A stretch of 64,000 nt of DNA, from the NCBI GenBank assembly GCA_014529385.2, contig CM043942.1, positions 27,953,469-28,017,468 on the forward strand. The letters are read 5' to 3'. Below, one piece after another: positions 36,356-46,435 of this stretch. This stretch comes from Adiantum capillus-veneris (taxonomy: Eukaryota > Streptophyta > Polypodiopsida > Polypodiales > Pteridaceae). How positions within the stretch are numbered: the stretch's first letter is position 1; every line of letters begins with the position of its first letter. The position numbers and the translations under genes were made by a program. A model generated the notes under the pieces. The model was not told the DNA's origin. It saw only the letters and a program-made list of their open reading frames with translations, and did no database searches.

Positions 36356-37405
36356 AAAATAAGGGAGGGGGGTATCATTGGGGGGGGGGGGGGGGATTTT
36401 TACTCGGGTTGATTACTTGTAACGATTGGTCACCTGTGTGCACCAGAACTCGGACGAATTTGGGAGAAGTTTCTGTTCAAGTCACACATTAAATTTTGCA
36501 TCAAGCCAGTCATAGATAAGAGCTGATTTGGAGCAAATCAAGGGTTGATTTACACCAACTTTGGATGGGTCAGAATTGGACGAGTAGCTAGAGTGCAGGT
36601 TGATTGAGCGCTTAGTTTGAAAGTCAAACTAAGACACATTGAGGGTACATCTAGTTATTTATAGAAGTGGTTCCTTATTAGTACGTTCCCAGTCACTATG
36701 CTACACATTCTTTGACTAGTTCTACTCGGTTAGATCATGTGAGACCTAGATTTTATATGTAAGATAGGGGTATGATATTTTTCTTCACTGAATGTCCTAT
36801 AAGCATAGAAAGGGGGTCATATTCCCTAATATGAGTTGTATATAGGGGTTTTATCAAAGTTGTTCGCTCGCAAGTGGCGTCCCGTTTTGTATATAGAGTG
36901 AATCCCCCGGGTCTAGGATGTGGTCTCTTGGTATTTATTGATTGCAAGATATGCCAAATGGGGCAACTCCAGGAAGCTTTTAGCGGATACAAAGTGAGGG
37001 GATCTCTCGAGATGCAATCACTTATGCTTGCATCTTGAAGGTGTGTCGCACCACTCAAGATACTAATCCTGGAAAAATAGTTCATGATGATAATTGCTAG
37101 TCAGAAGCTGTTGAAAGGCACTATGAAATACATTGATATGGGTGAAAGAATTCATGATCATATTGTTAGTCAGGGGCTGTTGAAAGAAAACACTGTGCTT
37201 TGCACAGCCCTAGTCCGCATGTATGCCAAATGTCAACTACTTCAAAAATCACAAAAGTGCTTGAGGGGTTACTTATGTTGCATTGCATATTCTGACATCA
37301 TGTCAAAGGCTAGAGCCGTTGGTGACACGACAATCCTAGATGGTTGGTAGGGCTGCTTTGGTCTCTTTTTGGGCTCCATGGAGGGAGAAGAATCTTCTTG
37401 GTCTT
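36356..37405 (+). repeat. 1-kb direct duplication, copy 1 (contains PPR relic)
   Basis: It begins at AAAAATAAGGGAGGG, includes a poly-G run near 36381-36397, a non-coding portion, and from about 36930 a PPR remnant (AITYACILKVCRTTQDTNPG at about 37014; LLKENTVLCTALVRMYAKC near 37182). The same arrangement recurs at 37897-38919. Confidence 0.85.
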
Positions 37406-37635
37406 AGGTGAGTTTTGCAGCAGAAAAAAGGTAAACGAGAAGAAACATACAAATGTATCAATGCACATTGCATCACCTCTTTATATAAGCATGAAAAATA
37501 TTTTCATGGCATTAAAAGTCGGGGCTCCGACGCTTGCTCAAATATGCAAATGGGAATGTTATGCAAGACCAAGACGAGATGGCTAGGATGATGGTTGATC
37601 ATGTAAGCCAAATTATTGGCCAACCAAAGACCCGT

Positions 37636-37896
37636 TTTCAAGAAATAGATGATGCCTGAAAGACCTTGCTTAAGAGTGCCAATAGCAAAATTCACCAGTC
37701 AGAAGTCAATCATCTTAAGATGGACTTTTTTGAAGACGAGTGTTCACTTGCACTGCAAGCTCTTGGCAAGGAGAAGTCCCCCGGTTGGGATGGTTTGACT
37801 ACTGAATTCTTCAAGCAATTCTGGGCTGACTCCAAGGTCCTTGTCATGTATATGGATAACCAAGCTTTTGTCAAGGGGTCATTGGAACCTAGCGTG
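37636..37896 (+). mobile_element. LINE RT N-terminal fragment between the duplicated copies
   Basis: ECSLALQALGKEKSPGWDGL followed by TTEFFKQFWADSK is the start of a LINE RT domain (AL..M...KSPGPDG...EFYK.FW). It runs without a break into the second copy of the duplication. Confidence 0.7.
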
Positions 37897-38919
37897 AAAA
37901 ATAAGGGAGGGCGGTATCGGGGGGGGGGGGATGGGGGGGGAGGGGGAACCTGACTCGGGTTGAATACTTGTAATGATTGGTTACCTGTGTGCACCAAAAC
38001 TCGGGCAAATTTAGGGGAAGTTTTTGTTCAAGTCACACATTAAGTTTTGCATCAAGCCGGTCATAGATAAGGGCTGATTTGGAGCAGATCAAGGGTTGAT
38101 TTACACGAGCTTTGGATGGGTCAGAATTGGACGAGTAGCTAGAGTGCAGGTTGATCGGGCACTTAGTTTGAAACTCAAACTAGGACACATTGAGGGTACA
38201 TCTAGTTATTTATAGAAGTGGTTACTTATTAGTACGTTCCCAGTCACTATGCTACACATTCTTTGACTAGTTTTACTCAGTTAGATCATGTGAGACCTAA
38301 ATTTTATATGTAAGATAGGGGTATGATATTTTTCTTCATTGAATGTCGTATAAGCATAGAAAGGGGGGTCATATTCCCTAATATGAGTCGTATATAGGGG
38401 TTTTATCAAAGTTGTTCGCTCGCAAGTGGCGTCCCTTTTGTATATAGAGTGAATCCCCCGGGTCTAGGATGTGGTCTCTTGGAATTCATTGATTGCAAGA
38501 CATGCCAAATGGGGGCAACTCCAGGAAGCTTTTAGCAGATACAAAGTGAGGGCATCTCTCGAGATGCAATCACTTATTCTTGCATCTTGAAGGTGTGTCG
38601 CACCACTCAAGATGCTAATCCTGGAAAAATAGTTCATGATGATATTGCTAGTCAAAAGCTGTTGAAAGGCACTATGAATTACATTGATATGGGTGAAAGA
38701 ATTCATGATCATATTTTTAGTCAGGGGCTGTTGAAAGAAAACATTGTGCTTTGCACCGCCCTGGTCTGCATGTATGCCAAATGTCAACTACTTATGTTGC
38801 ATTGCATATTTTGACATCACGTCAAAGGCTAGAGCCGTTGGTGACACGACAATCCTAGATGGTTGGTAGGGCTACTTTGGTCCCTTTTTGGGCTCAATGA
38901 ATTGAGAAGAAGCTTCTTA
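37897..38919 (+). repeat. 1-kb direct duplication, copy 2 (contains PPR relic)
   Basis: Closely matches 36356-37405, again with a poly-G start and a PPR remnant (VVSWNSLIARHAKWG-like near 38480; LLKENIVLCTALVCMYAKC near 38729). It ends at the edge of the H3/Ulp1-like gene. Confidence 0.85.
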
Positions 38920-38924
38920 GTGGC

Positions 38925-40391
38925 CTCGTCTTCCTCGGTAAAATCGGGTATCACAAAAAGACTAGAGGTTGAGTGGCAAGAAACACGAGGGGAGGCAAGT
39001 CTAGGCGCTTGGTTTGTCGTTGGTTGAGGCACTGCTTTGTACCTCCGAGGTGGAGGCCAAGGTTGTGGTCATGGCGGTGGCACGACAAATGCATCGACGG
39101 CTCCTAGAGGACGAGTCTCCACAAGATTGATCATATTCTGGATCATCATCGTCCTAAATGCCTCCACATGAACGTTCGAATAATTTGCCAAATTCCTTGC
39201 CTGCAAATGAATTCCCTAGCTTTTATATGTAATTCAAAGAAATCATGTGTGCAAAAATTACAAAAGCAAAACAGTGCAGTTACACTTCTACGCTCCTCAG
39301 CATAAATACGTTCCAGAAGAAGCTACGCATTTGCAAGGACTCTCCATCCACAAGAATGCCCGTCGTCTTATTTTGGGACTTTGCAACTCAAAATCAGCAT
39401 ATCTTTTCAAACACTGTCTTGGGTCAATGCTTCCCATGCAGGGACAAGTTTCTGAACAAACCTGCAAGACATAGCATATGGTGACCACAGTTGCATCGAA
39501 ATTGCAGAATCAAGAAACAAGTAACTATGTACCTTCGGACATTCCCATGAAAACCATGCGCAGAAGTTGCAAGGTAGCAACGCTTGCGTTCAATGTTTAG
39601 TCCAACAAGGCTCCAATGTGAACTGATTGCACAAAAGAAGGAATTAGTTTGTTATTCATAGTATACAAAATACTTAAAAATAGCGAGAGAAAAAACACTC
39701 ACTTTTTGTTGTACGCTAAAAGTAAAACTTTTGTCGTGTCTATGTTGACTCGTTGAAACCAATCAACGCCTTTTATCAGGGACGTGGTCTCCGAGATAAG
39801 CACGACTGATAGCTGTGAATCCAAAATGGCTACCTCGGATTGTTGAGTCCATGAAAAATTGGAAACCAACATGCTGCAAATTGAGAAAATTAATTGATGA
39901 GGATCTCCAATAAGCTAGAATCAGATAAATACCTCTTGTCAAAATGTTGTCCATTCTCTTATCAGATAGATGGATTGGTGCAAGTATCTTGTCGTACCTA
40001 AAGCATAATAGCCTAAGAGAATTGATATCTCGGGGCATCATCGTTACTCTGTGAGCATGAGCTGTGAGGATGTAGCTGTCTTGGAACAGCTCGATTAGAA
40101 AGTCCTCGGCTGCCTTGTGGAGGCAACCCATCACACTTCTGGCCCACCAATAATTCAAATTCGCGCTCTCACAAATATGGCGAACTACTCTTTGGAAGGG
40201 TAACTTAGGGATAGCTAGAGAGATATGCCTTGGGAGTTTGTGCAGCTCAAGCAGACGCTTCAATTCTGCTCGCACCTCCAACTATGCATTGTTGCCCAAA
40301 GATTAAGCAGGGTTTTGCCTACAACTCTTGAGGATGAAGGTTGGTTGTCTTGCGGGTAAACCTTCCTTGCGGTCTGCTTCGTGCGAGCCAT
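38925..40391 (-). pseudogene. Histone H3-like fold joined to Ulp1/C48-like protease, multi-exon, broken
   Basis: The minus strand starts MARTKQTARK at 40391, the exact H3 tail opening. An exon at 40281-39998 gives IPKLPFQRVVRHICESANLN, a LHKAAEDFLIELFQDS block and AHAHRVTMMPRDI, an H3 fold with canonical loop-1 length. Exons at 39873-39703, 39622-39533 and from 39461 follow with AG acceptors and GTGAGT or GTACAT donors, and the phases fit. They read YNKNSHWSLVGLNIERKRCY (protease His), LATSAHGFHG where Asp is expected before Ser, and DDGHSCGWRVLANA (protease Cys, 39350-39352). A TGA at 39407-39409 and a TAA at 39368-39370, the latter at the expected oxyanion Gln, break it. A possible tail exon starts at 39200. 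H3 packs DNA and Ulp1 proteases cleave SUMO; I infer no function for the joint product. Exon 1 length and the last exons are uncertain. Confidence 0.7.
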
Positions 40392-40689
40392 GGAAACAAG
40401 TGTTTGCCCTGTAAAGCATTGTGCGGAAGAAAAAGAAGGAGATTGAGCAATGAGAAGGTTAGGTCGCAAAAGGTGACTCTTAAGAGGTGAGGATAGAGGC
40501 CAAAAAGCAGTGGGGTATACAAAAATAGAAACATTATATAAGCGCCAAGGACATCATCATCATTACTAAACGTGGAATATGCATGTGGCGGCGGCCACAC
40601 TTAATTGAGTTGCTCATCTTCATTGGGAAGGGTGAATCACCGCATGGAGGACACGTGGCATATTGCATGCGATTATGTGGTTGTCGGGG

Positions 40690-41120
40690 CACAACGCGAT
40701 ATGGAATGGGCGACAAGGAAAAATGTATCGGCACAATGCGAGAAAGAGGAGTTTACCATAGCCAAAACTCCCTATCGCGTTGTGACGTGACACTCTTGAT
40801 GGCGCGCAACAATGCGATAAATAGTGTCGTGCCACAACGCGATAGGGACCACCCATATTGTGGATGTGTCTCCCTATCGCCTTGTGGCACGACATTTGGA
40901 TGTTGCGTCACAACGTCCACCCATATCGTGGATGTGCCTCCCTATCACTTTGTGGCGCAACATTTCAATGTTGCTTCACAACACAATAGGGACAACCCAT
41001 ATCGTGGATGCGCCTCCCCATAGCATTGTTGCACGACATTTGGTTGTCACGTCACAACGCGATAGGGACCACTCATATCATGAAGAGAGCTCCCTATCAC
41101 GTTGTGGCGCGACATTTTTC
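40690..41120. repeat. Tandem array of hairpin-forming repeats
   Basis: About four to five imperfect units of roughly 65-90 bp. Each pairs CTCCCTATCGCGTTGTGGC-like sequence with its complement GCCACAACGCGATAGGGACC, separated by GACATTTGG.TGT-like loops and joined by CCCATATCGTGGATGTGCCT spacers. Both arm types alternate through the array, so each unit can fold alone or with a neighbour. Confidence 0.8.
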
Positions 41121-41325
41121 TGTCGATGCAAAGTGCGAGTATATCAGTGGCTGTGTGACATAAACCTCCCACTCAGATTGTGGTGCGACACATTTTGATA
41201 AAAACTCTTCCTTCTTAATCAGTAACCAAAAAAAGAAACAAAGAGGCAAAGACAAAACAAGATATTTGGACATTTGCATTATCATCAAGAGGTGATAGAT
41301 GCACTATCTTGTTTGTTTATTACAA

Positions 41326-41532
41326 TTATTCTTCTTCCTCCTTTATCGTTGGTGGTTTATTGTCCTTGGTCATTGCACTGCTGGTTTCCCCAGCCTTTGC
41401 CTTCTGGTTTCCTTTGTTTTTCTTCTTCAGCTCCTTCGAAAAGCTTTTGCCTATGCTATCGTTTTCTCGACCTCCTTCATTTTTGCCATCATCTTGGGAA
41501 AGCTTCACCTTTCCTCTCTTCTTGTCCTCCAT
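41326..41532 (-). CDS. Small lysine-rich ORF of unknown function
   Basis: The 68-residue reading MEDKKRGKVKLSQDDGKNEG... is rich in Lys, Glu, Asp and Ser with no hydrophobic segment, so it is likely disordered. I chose the ATG at 41532 because a TATATA box lies 52-58 bp upstream on this strand (41584-41590), which would place the transcript start just before it; the longer reading from 41577 starts too close to the box. It is divergent from the plus-strand gene at 41.8 kb. I do not recognise the family, and chance is possible. Confidence 0.35.
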   Translation of the reverse strand: MEDKKRGKVKLSQDDGKNEGGRENDSIGKSFSKELKKKNKGNQKAKAGETSSAMTKDNKPPTIKEEEE

Positions 41533-41780
41533 ACCTGCATTATGTAGATGTGAGCGAGTTCTGGAGTGCGCAGTCAAGGTGCTTTATATAGCTATGCTAC
41601 TCACCCAACTGGGACACGTGTCATAGGGATGGTTGAGCTTGCCTTGATCTTTGTGTTGCATTCATTGCATCGTTTCTAATGCAATCATAAGGGTGGTTGT
41701 AATGACGCCTGGTCGAGTTCCTGAGGAGTGTCTATATAGAAGGCCCGTCAATCCCCCCTTGTACTCCCTAGTGTTAGCCG
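41533..41780. promoter_or_regulatory. Divergent promoter with two TATA boxes
   Basis: A TATATA box for the minus-strand ORF lies at 41584-41590 (reading CTATATAAAG on that strand) and one for the plus-strand gene at 41733-41738 (TCTATATAGA). They sit about 145 bp apart and each is 45-60 bp before a start codon. Confidence 0.5.
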
Positions 41781-43365
41781 GTGCCTTCCTACCTTTACCC
41801 TAACCAACAACACAAGTTTTCTTACCTCTCTCCACAAATGGATCCCTTTCAGATCGAGATAGAGGAGGAGCTGCCTTGCTCTCACGAGGCACCCAAAGAC
41901 AAGCTGTACCATTTTCTCTATAGAATTGGGCTTCAGCAGTGGGAGCAGGAATTAAAGCCTGTTTTCAACCCTGCCTTCTCATTGCAAGAGTTTTTGGCTT
42001 ATGCGTCAAATTTCCTTGCAGAGTTTCATCAGACATACAAGCAACAGACGATCAGCAGCACATTTGAGTTTAAAGGTTGTCGATATGTTCATATGAAGGA
42101 TATTAGTTTTGATCGTTCAAAGAAAGATTTTTTTTATAGGAGCAGCCTCAACTTGCCACTGCAATCTCACAGGAATGACATCAAATGTCCCGTACATAAT
42201 TAAAAGTGTCGAGTTGCAGAACTATGTTGGGTTTATACTCTTTTTGAATGTTAATCTGGACGATCACCAGGACACATCAAAGGAGACCGAGAGCAGTCAC
42301 TGTTCGGTCACTGGTGAGACGAGTTGGTGCAACCACCAAGTGGTGCTTTATGTGTTTTAGAAGGTGTTTAGTTGCCAGAGGGAGCTTTCCCAACAAATGT
42401 GCTCCCTAACGTCCCCATCGGTGATCATCATTATGTAATGCTTAATGACATCATGGAACTCTTTGACTTGAGAGAGGACTACTGCCTTGCTATAGTTGCT
42501 CAAAATCTACAAGAGGATGACAGTATAATCGACCTTGCTGATGACAAGTATTCTGTCATGGATACTCATGTAATAGCGGGTGAGTTTATCGAACCAACAG
42601 AGGCACTAGCAATGATATACAAGGATGCAGCCGCATGTGCCGCGATGCTTCCAACGGAGTCGGAGTTCAAGGCGGTACAGGAAAGGCTTGGAATCATAGA
42701 GATGGGGAGAATTGCTCCATCAACGACATTGACGCCTTCCTCATCCTTTGCAAACGAGAGTACACTTGACTTATGGAATGTTGCATTACTCGAAGAAGAT
42801 GAAAATCAGAAGGTATACTACTGTGTAAATATTTTTTTGCTGCTCCATATGAGAGTTTCATGTGTATATACCAACACTTGGCTTTTATTTCTTGTAGCTC
42901 GTAGTCTATGATGATAAGTTCAGTCCTCATCCCTGTGGACGAGGTATAGGAGACTTGGTAAAGAATTCCTCCCTTGGTCAGTACTTGGAGAATTTGAACG
43001 CACCAAACTTCATCTGCTTCCATTCTAGCTTCTCCGAGGACAAGCAAGCAACGGTCTCAATTTTTGGTGTAGGGCCTGGCATGTATGGCCTACACAGTCG
43101 CTACTTTCTGTCACATGCTGCGTATGGTTTAGCTTGTGGAATCACAGACCCACACCAGTTGCCACAATATGGAAAATATGATCTGCTGAAACAAAAGCAG
43201 CCAATCATTCAACTTATAGAAGAGACCCCGCAGGTTGAGGCATCTGAGGAGATCCAATTGCTCAATCTCAACGTGCTTGCGGCGGATGCTGATGATAAAA
43301 CGCGTCATTCAAAGAGACCAAGGCACGAGGACAAGGGTCCTTTAGATAAGGACAAGAGGCCATAA
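41781..43365 (+). CDS. Unknown spliced protein gene
   Basis: Coding pieces read MDPFQIEIEEELPCSHEAPK (ATG 41838; an in-frame ATG at 41781 is nearer the TATA box), MTSNVPYIIKSVELQNYVGF, NVLPNVPIGDHHYVMLNDIM and a tail with YLENLNAPNFICFHSSFSED that ends in a basic RHSKRPRHEDKG-like stretch. Joins I can support are AAAG|GTTGTC to TTTTATAG|GA at about 42078-42141 and AAG|GTATAC to TTGTAG|CTC at 42813-42897. A third near 42249-42371 is likely but not fixed. No catalytic motif, signal peptide or membrane segment is visible. Its promoter and place beside the H3/Ulp1-like gene and a transposase-like gene suggest it belongs to a mobile element. Confidence 0.45.
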
Positions 43366-43740
43366 TATTTTGTATCATTTCGAGATGACTAGAAATAAAT
43401 AGAATGTATTTGTTTTATGCATCGAAGTTAGATTGATTATGTAACAATGTCTTGCAATGTACTTTTTTTTGTTGCAACGATCGTTCACAACATTATGAAA
43501 AGTTGAAACGATAAGAGTATCAATGTCTTGCCGCATTTTTAATTTTGTTGCAACCATCGTTCATAATATGAAAAGCTGAAATTACATTGGTTCTTCTAGA
43601 TACATTAAGTTTGGTGTTTGGATCTTGGTATGGCTGAGAGTTATGGCATAACTTGCTACGGTGTTGTCCAAACCCTTTCCACGCGCTGTTTTTGTAGCCG
43701 CCAATCCACATGTTGTCTAGCCACAGACGATAACTCCCAT
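43366..43740. other. Non-coding with a short tandem repeat
   Basis: Two diverged copies of a unit with CAATGTCTTGC...TTGTTGCAAC.ATCGTTCA lie at about 43447-43510 and 43520-43575, each followed by ATGAAAAG.TGAAA. No gene was seen. Confidence 0.5.
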
Positions 43741-44848
43741 ATCTCCTTTCTTCACTTGTTTTTGGATAATCTCATTGCATGGCCAATCTGACTTTGTTTG
43801 ACTTGTTCCTTGTGATGTGACCTGTGCATTAGTTTCCAATATGTCTGTTGGTGTAGCTCCTCTAAGCTATTTGCTTTGTCCGCACCACCTCCATGTCGAG
43901 TGTGACTGAAATAACCCATACAAGCTTGGTAGTGGGTTTTTTCCATGCCCTGTGTAGACCAAACACCCATTAGCCATATTGCCTTGCAAACCAAGGCACG
44001 TGATTACAGATAATGTGTTGCACACAAAGCATGCATACATTATAAGGATGAGTATTCGCAATTCAAAATATTATCATGTCATCAAACCAATTACAGTACC
44101 ATGTAGTGAGTAATATGTTGATTTGTCCACACACTTATGAATGTCTTGTGGAAAGTCTCCACAGCTTCTTGGAAATTTGTATAGTCGCCATCAGTCCATG
44201 AGTTCAATTCAAAGAACTTGAATATTGCGTCCAAGGTTTTCCATACCTTCGCTTTGCGAGTCCCTGCTGCACCATTGTCTGCATGGTCAACTACAACATT
44301 GTGCAGATTTTACCACCTGTTGAATCGTAATGCTTGTGTTTCTTGTGCACTTTGGCTTTTGTGTTGTCGTCCAGTTGTGGGCAGTGAAAGGAAGAGCCGG
44401 GCTTTCACACCACCGATGGTTCTTTGGAACATCTCAACCATTTTTTGATCTCTTCTCATCCTGCTCTATCTTGACATGTCCTCTGTGCAAACCCATTTAT
44501 GAGAAGTCCGTCCCTAAGGCTGAGATTGCCCTTTGCTTCGCAGAGAGACGTCGAGTAGTCCATGTAAAACAGATGTAGAGAAACATTAGTTTTTCTATTT
44601 TTCTACAAAGTGCATGCATTGTGCATATGTGTACTCTAGATTGTGGGATATCCAAAATGGGTCGAAAGTTAGGGTCGCGCAGATGCCTATCCGGAGCTCT
44701 TCTCCAAAATGGTTTCTCAAGGATGTGAACCCCTCCCATGCAATACAAGCAAGGGATTTTTCTTGTTACTTCGTTAGCGTAGGAGCCAATTTCGAAAATC
44801 TCGCAGATCCTTCATCCACGTGGCATTGCTTTCCAAACGGCTGACTGC
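43741..44848 (-). pseudogene. C-terminal half of a transposase-like gene
   Basis: In shifting minus-strand frames it reads PDRHLRDPNFRPILDIPQSR and VHICTMHALCRKIEKLMFLY, then GLHRGHVKIEQDEKRSKNG. Next come VDHADNGAAGTRKAKVWKTL, FELNSWTDGDYTNFQEAVE and VWTNQHITHYMV, and finally GHGMEKTHYQACMGYFSHTR. The order HALCR..EKL, HYMH-like, then (Q)G.EK.H...YF..TRHGGG recalls a family of large uncharacterised transposon proteins in plants, algae and invertebrates. That comparison is from memory and needs a search. The N-terminal half is on the same strand at 49.1-50.8 kb. Multiple stops are present. Confidence 0.5.
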
Positions 44849-44954
44849 ATACTTATTTTTAACATGTTGCACGCGCTTTTTTATCGGATAGCAGGCAACG
44901 CTCACAACTTTCAGAACAGCTTCCTCTCCGGCCCTGTTCTGTTCGATGCGAAAT

Positions 44955-45265
44955 AAGGGCCTTATGTTGTTGGCATTGGGCGCAGAAAAGGAGAAGGATG
45001 ATGAGGCGATGCTGATCGTGGAAGGCTTGCTAGGGGAGATGAGGAAGGTGGTGGTGGCTTGAACCCAGGATTAGCATGTGATACCCGTGTTGCAAGAAAT
45101 CAAGCTTGGCAAGGTGGTGAACGACCTGCGTAATCACCCTACCTCCCGTGGGAGTGCCCTTGCAAAGGGCATCGTAAATGCTTGGAAGGATGCCCTCACA
45201 TGCGGCAACAAAAACATAGACAAGAAGCAGCACCAAGCACAGTAGAGCAAGAGTGGAAAAGGGCA
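44955..45265 (+). pseudogene. TFIIS/MED26-type LW domain fragment
   Basis: The plus strand reads VLQEIKLGKVVNDLRNHPTS followed by GSALAKGIVNAWKDAL. This fits the LW (TFIIS N-terminal) domain pattern IG..V..LRKH....V..LA..LV..WK. Upstream in the same frame, LIVEGLLGEMRKVVVA fits the preceding helix but is followed by two stops (about 45060-45078). This domain occurs in elongation factor TFIIS and Mediator subunit 26. Only the domain fragment is present. Confidence 0.6.
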
Positions 45266-45860
45266 GCTTCGCATAAGGAAAAGAACATCGGGCACCCATC
45301 AATGTTTCCAGCATCATCGACATCATCAACATCCAATATGCAATACCAAGAGAAGGTGGAAGCATCAAATTAAAAGGCGTAGGAGCAGGCAATGAATATT
45401 AAGTTGCAGTCTGCACAAGAAGGTCAAAGTAATGGTGATGACTTTCACACTTCCATTTGCAAGGAGAGTATTAGTAAAAGGCTCGCCTTAGGTACTAGCT
45501 GCTCGACCAAGAGTATTGTGCACACAACTCCCATGGCAACACCATCATTAAAGCAGCACACACATGCCCCATCAGTGGACTGCCCATGGATTAGGCAGCG
45601 GTGTCGATACTAATTATAAGGGGCAGAAGAAGGTGAGTATCAAAGCCCACTATGAGTCTGCAAGACTGCAACTAAATAGCAGCTATAGGCTTTGAGGGAG
45701 TAAATGTTTGCTTTGATTTGCATGATTTAGAGGGACACTTGTATGGATAGTTCCATTTAATGTGGAGAGGAAAGAAAAGGATCGGTAATTCCTTGATATC
45801 ATTGGTATTTCTCTATCCATAATCAACCAAGATCCACTCCTTCTATTATCTCTTCTTGAG
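45266..45860 (+). other. No recognised gene
   Basis: Short readings continue on the plus strand (45182-45373, rich in Gln, Lys and Ser; 45392-45613) and could be the low-complexity tail of the LW-domain fragment. No domain could be identified. Confidence 0.3.
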
Positions 45861-45879
45861 CCATGACTATGTTATCATA

Positions 45880-46435
45880 GGTGCAGTTCTTTGGTCGTAT
45901 GCCAAATGTGGTGCGCTTGAGAAAGCACAAAAACTGTTTGAGGAGCTTCCTGCCTGACATTTTGCCTCTTGGAATGCATTGAATACGGGATGTGCATAGC
46001 AAGAGCAAAGCCAGAAAGCTCTAGGATGCTTTCAAAAGATGGAAAGCATTGGAATGCATTGGTCGTGGGATACATGCACAACAAGAGTAGGCCAAAAACT
46101 GTTTTCAGCAGATGTAAAGCAAGGGCCTCTCTATAGATGAAATCACCTATGCATGCATCTTGAAGGCATGTGGCACAAGATGCTGATATGGAGACAAAAA
46201 GTGCTTGAGGAGATTCTTGTCTAGAATGTCGCCTCTCGGAATGTACTGATTGGGGATGTGCACAACAATAGTAGCGCCAGAGTCCAAAGTGTGGACTCTT
46301 GGAATGTAGTGATTTCAGGATGCTCTAGATTGTTCTCAGTAGATGCAATCACCTACTCATGCATCTTGAAGGCATGTGGCTCTATGTACAACAAGAGCAG
46401 GGCTAGAAAGATTTCGTGCTTGACACTACCTTGCT
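45880..46435 (+). pseudogene. PPR relic upstream of the UPL1-like fragment
   Basis: Readings include SYAKCGALEKAQKLFEELPA, ASWNALNTGC and ALGCFQKMESIG, then SVDSWNVVISGC and DAITYSCILKACGSM. These are PLS-class PPR motifs broken by stops. From 46258 the frame is open and runs without interruption into the UPL1-like segment. Confidence 0.7.

Noticed and set aside
39998-40281. Centromeric H3 (CENH3) identity for the H3-like exon
   Set aside because: Loop 1 has the canonical H3 length rather than the longer CENH3 loop, and the tail begins with the canonical MARTKQTARK. I kept the neutral label H3-like.
41299-41626. Membrane-protein-like plus-strand ORFs over the lysine-rich ORF
   Set aside because: They are the antisense shadow of the Lys/Glu-rich minus-strand reading (AAG and GAA codons read as CTT and TTC), and no promoter faces them.
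44218-44578. Plus-strand ORFs over the transposase-like C half
   Set aside because: The minus-strand reading carries family-like motifs (AVETFHKTFISVW, HITHYMV). The plus-strand ORFs are its antisense.
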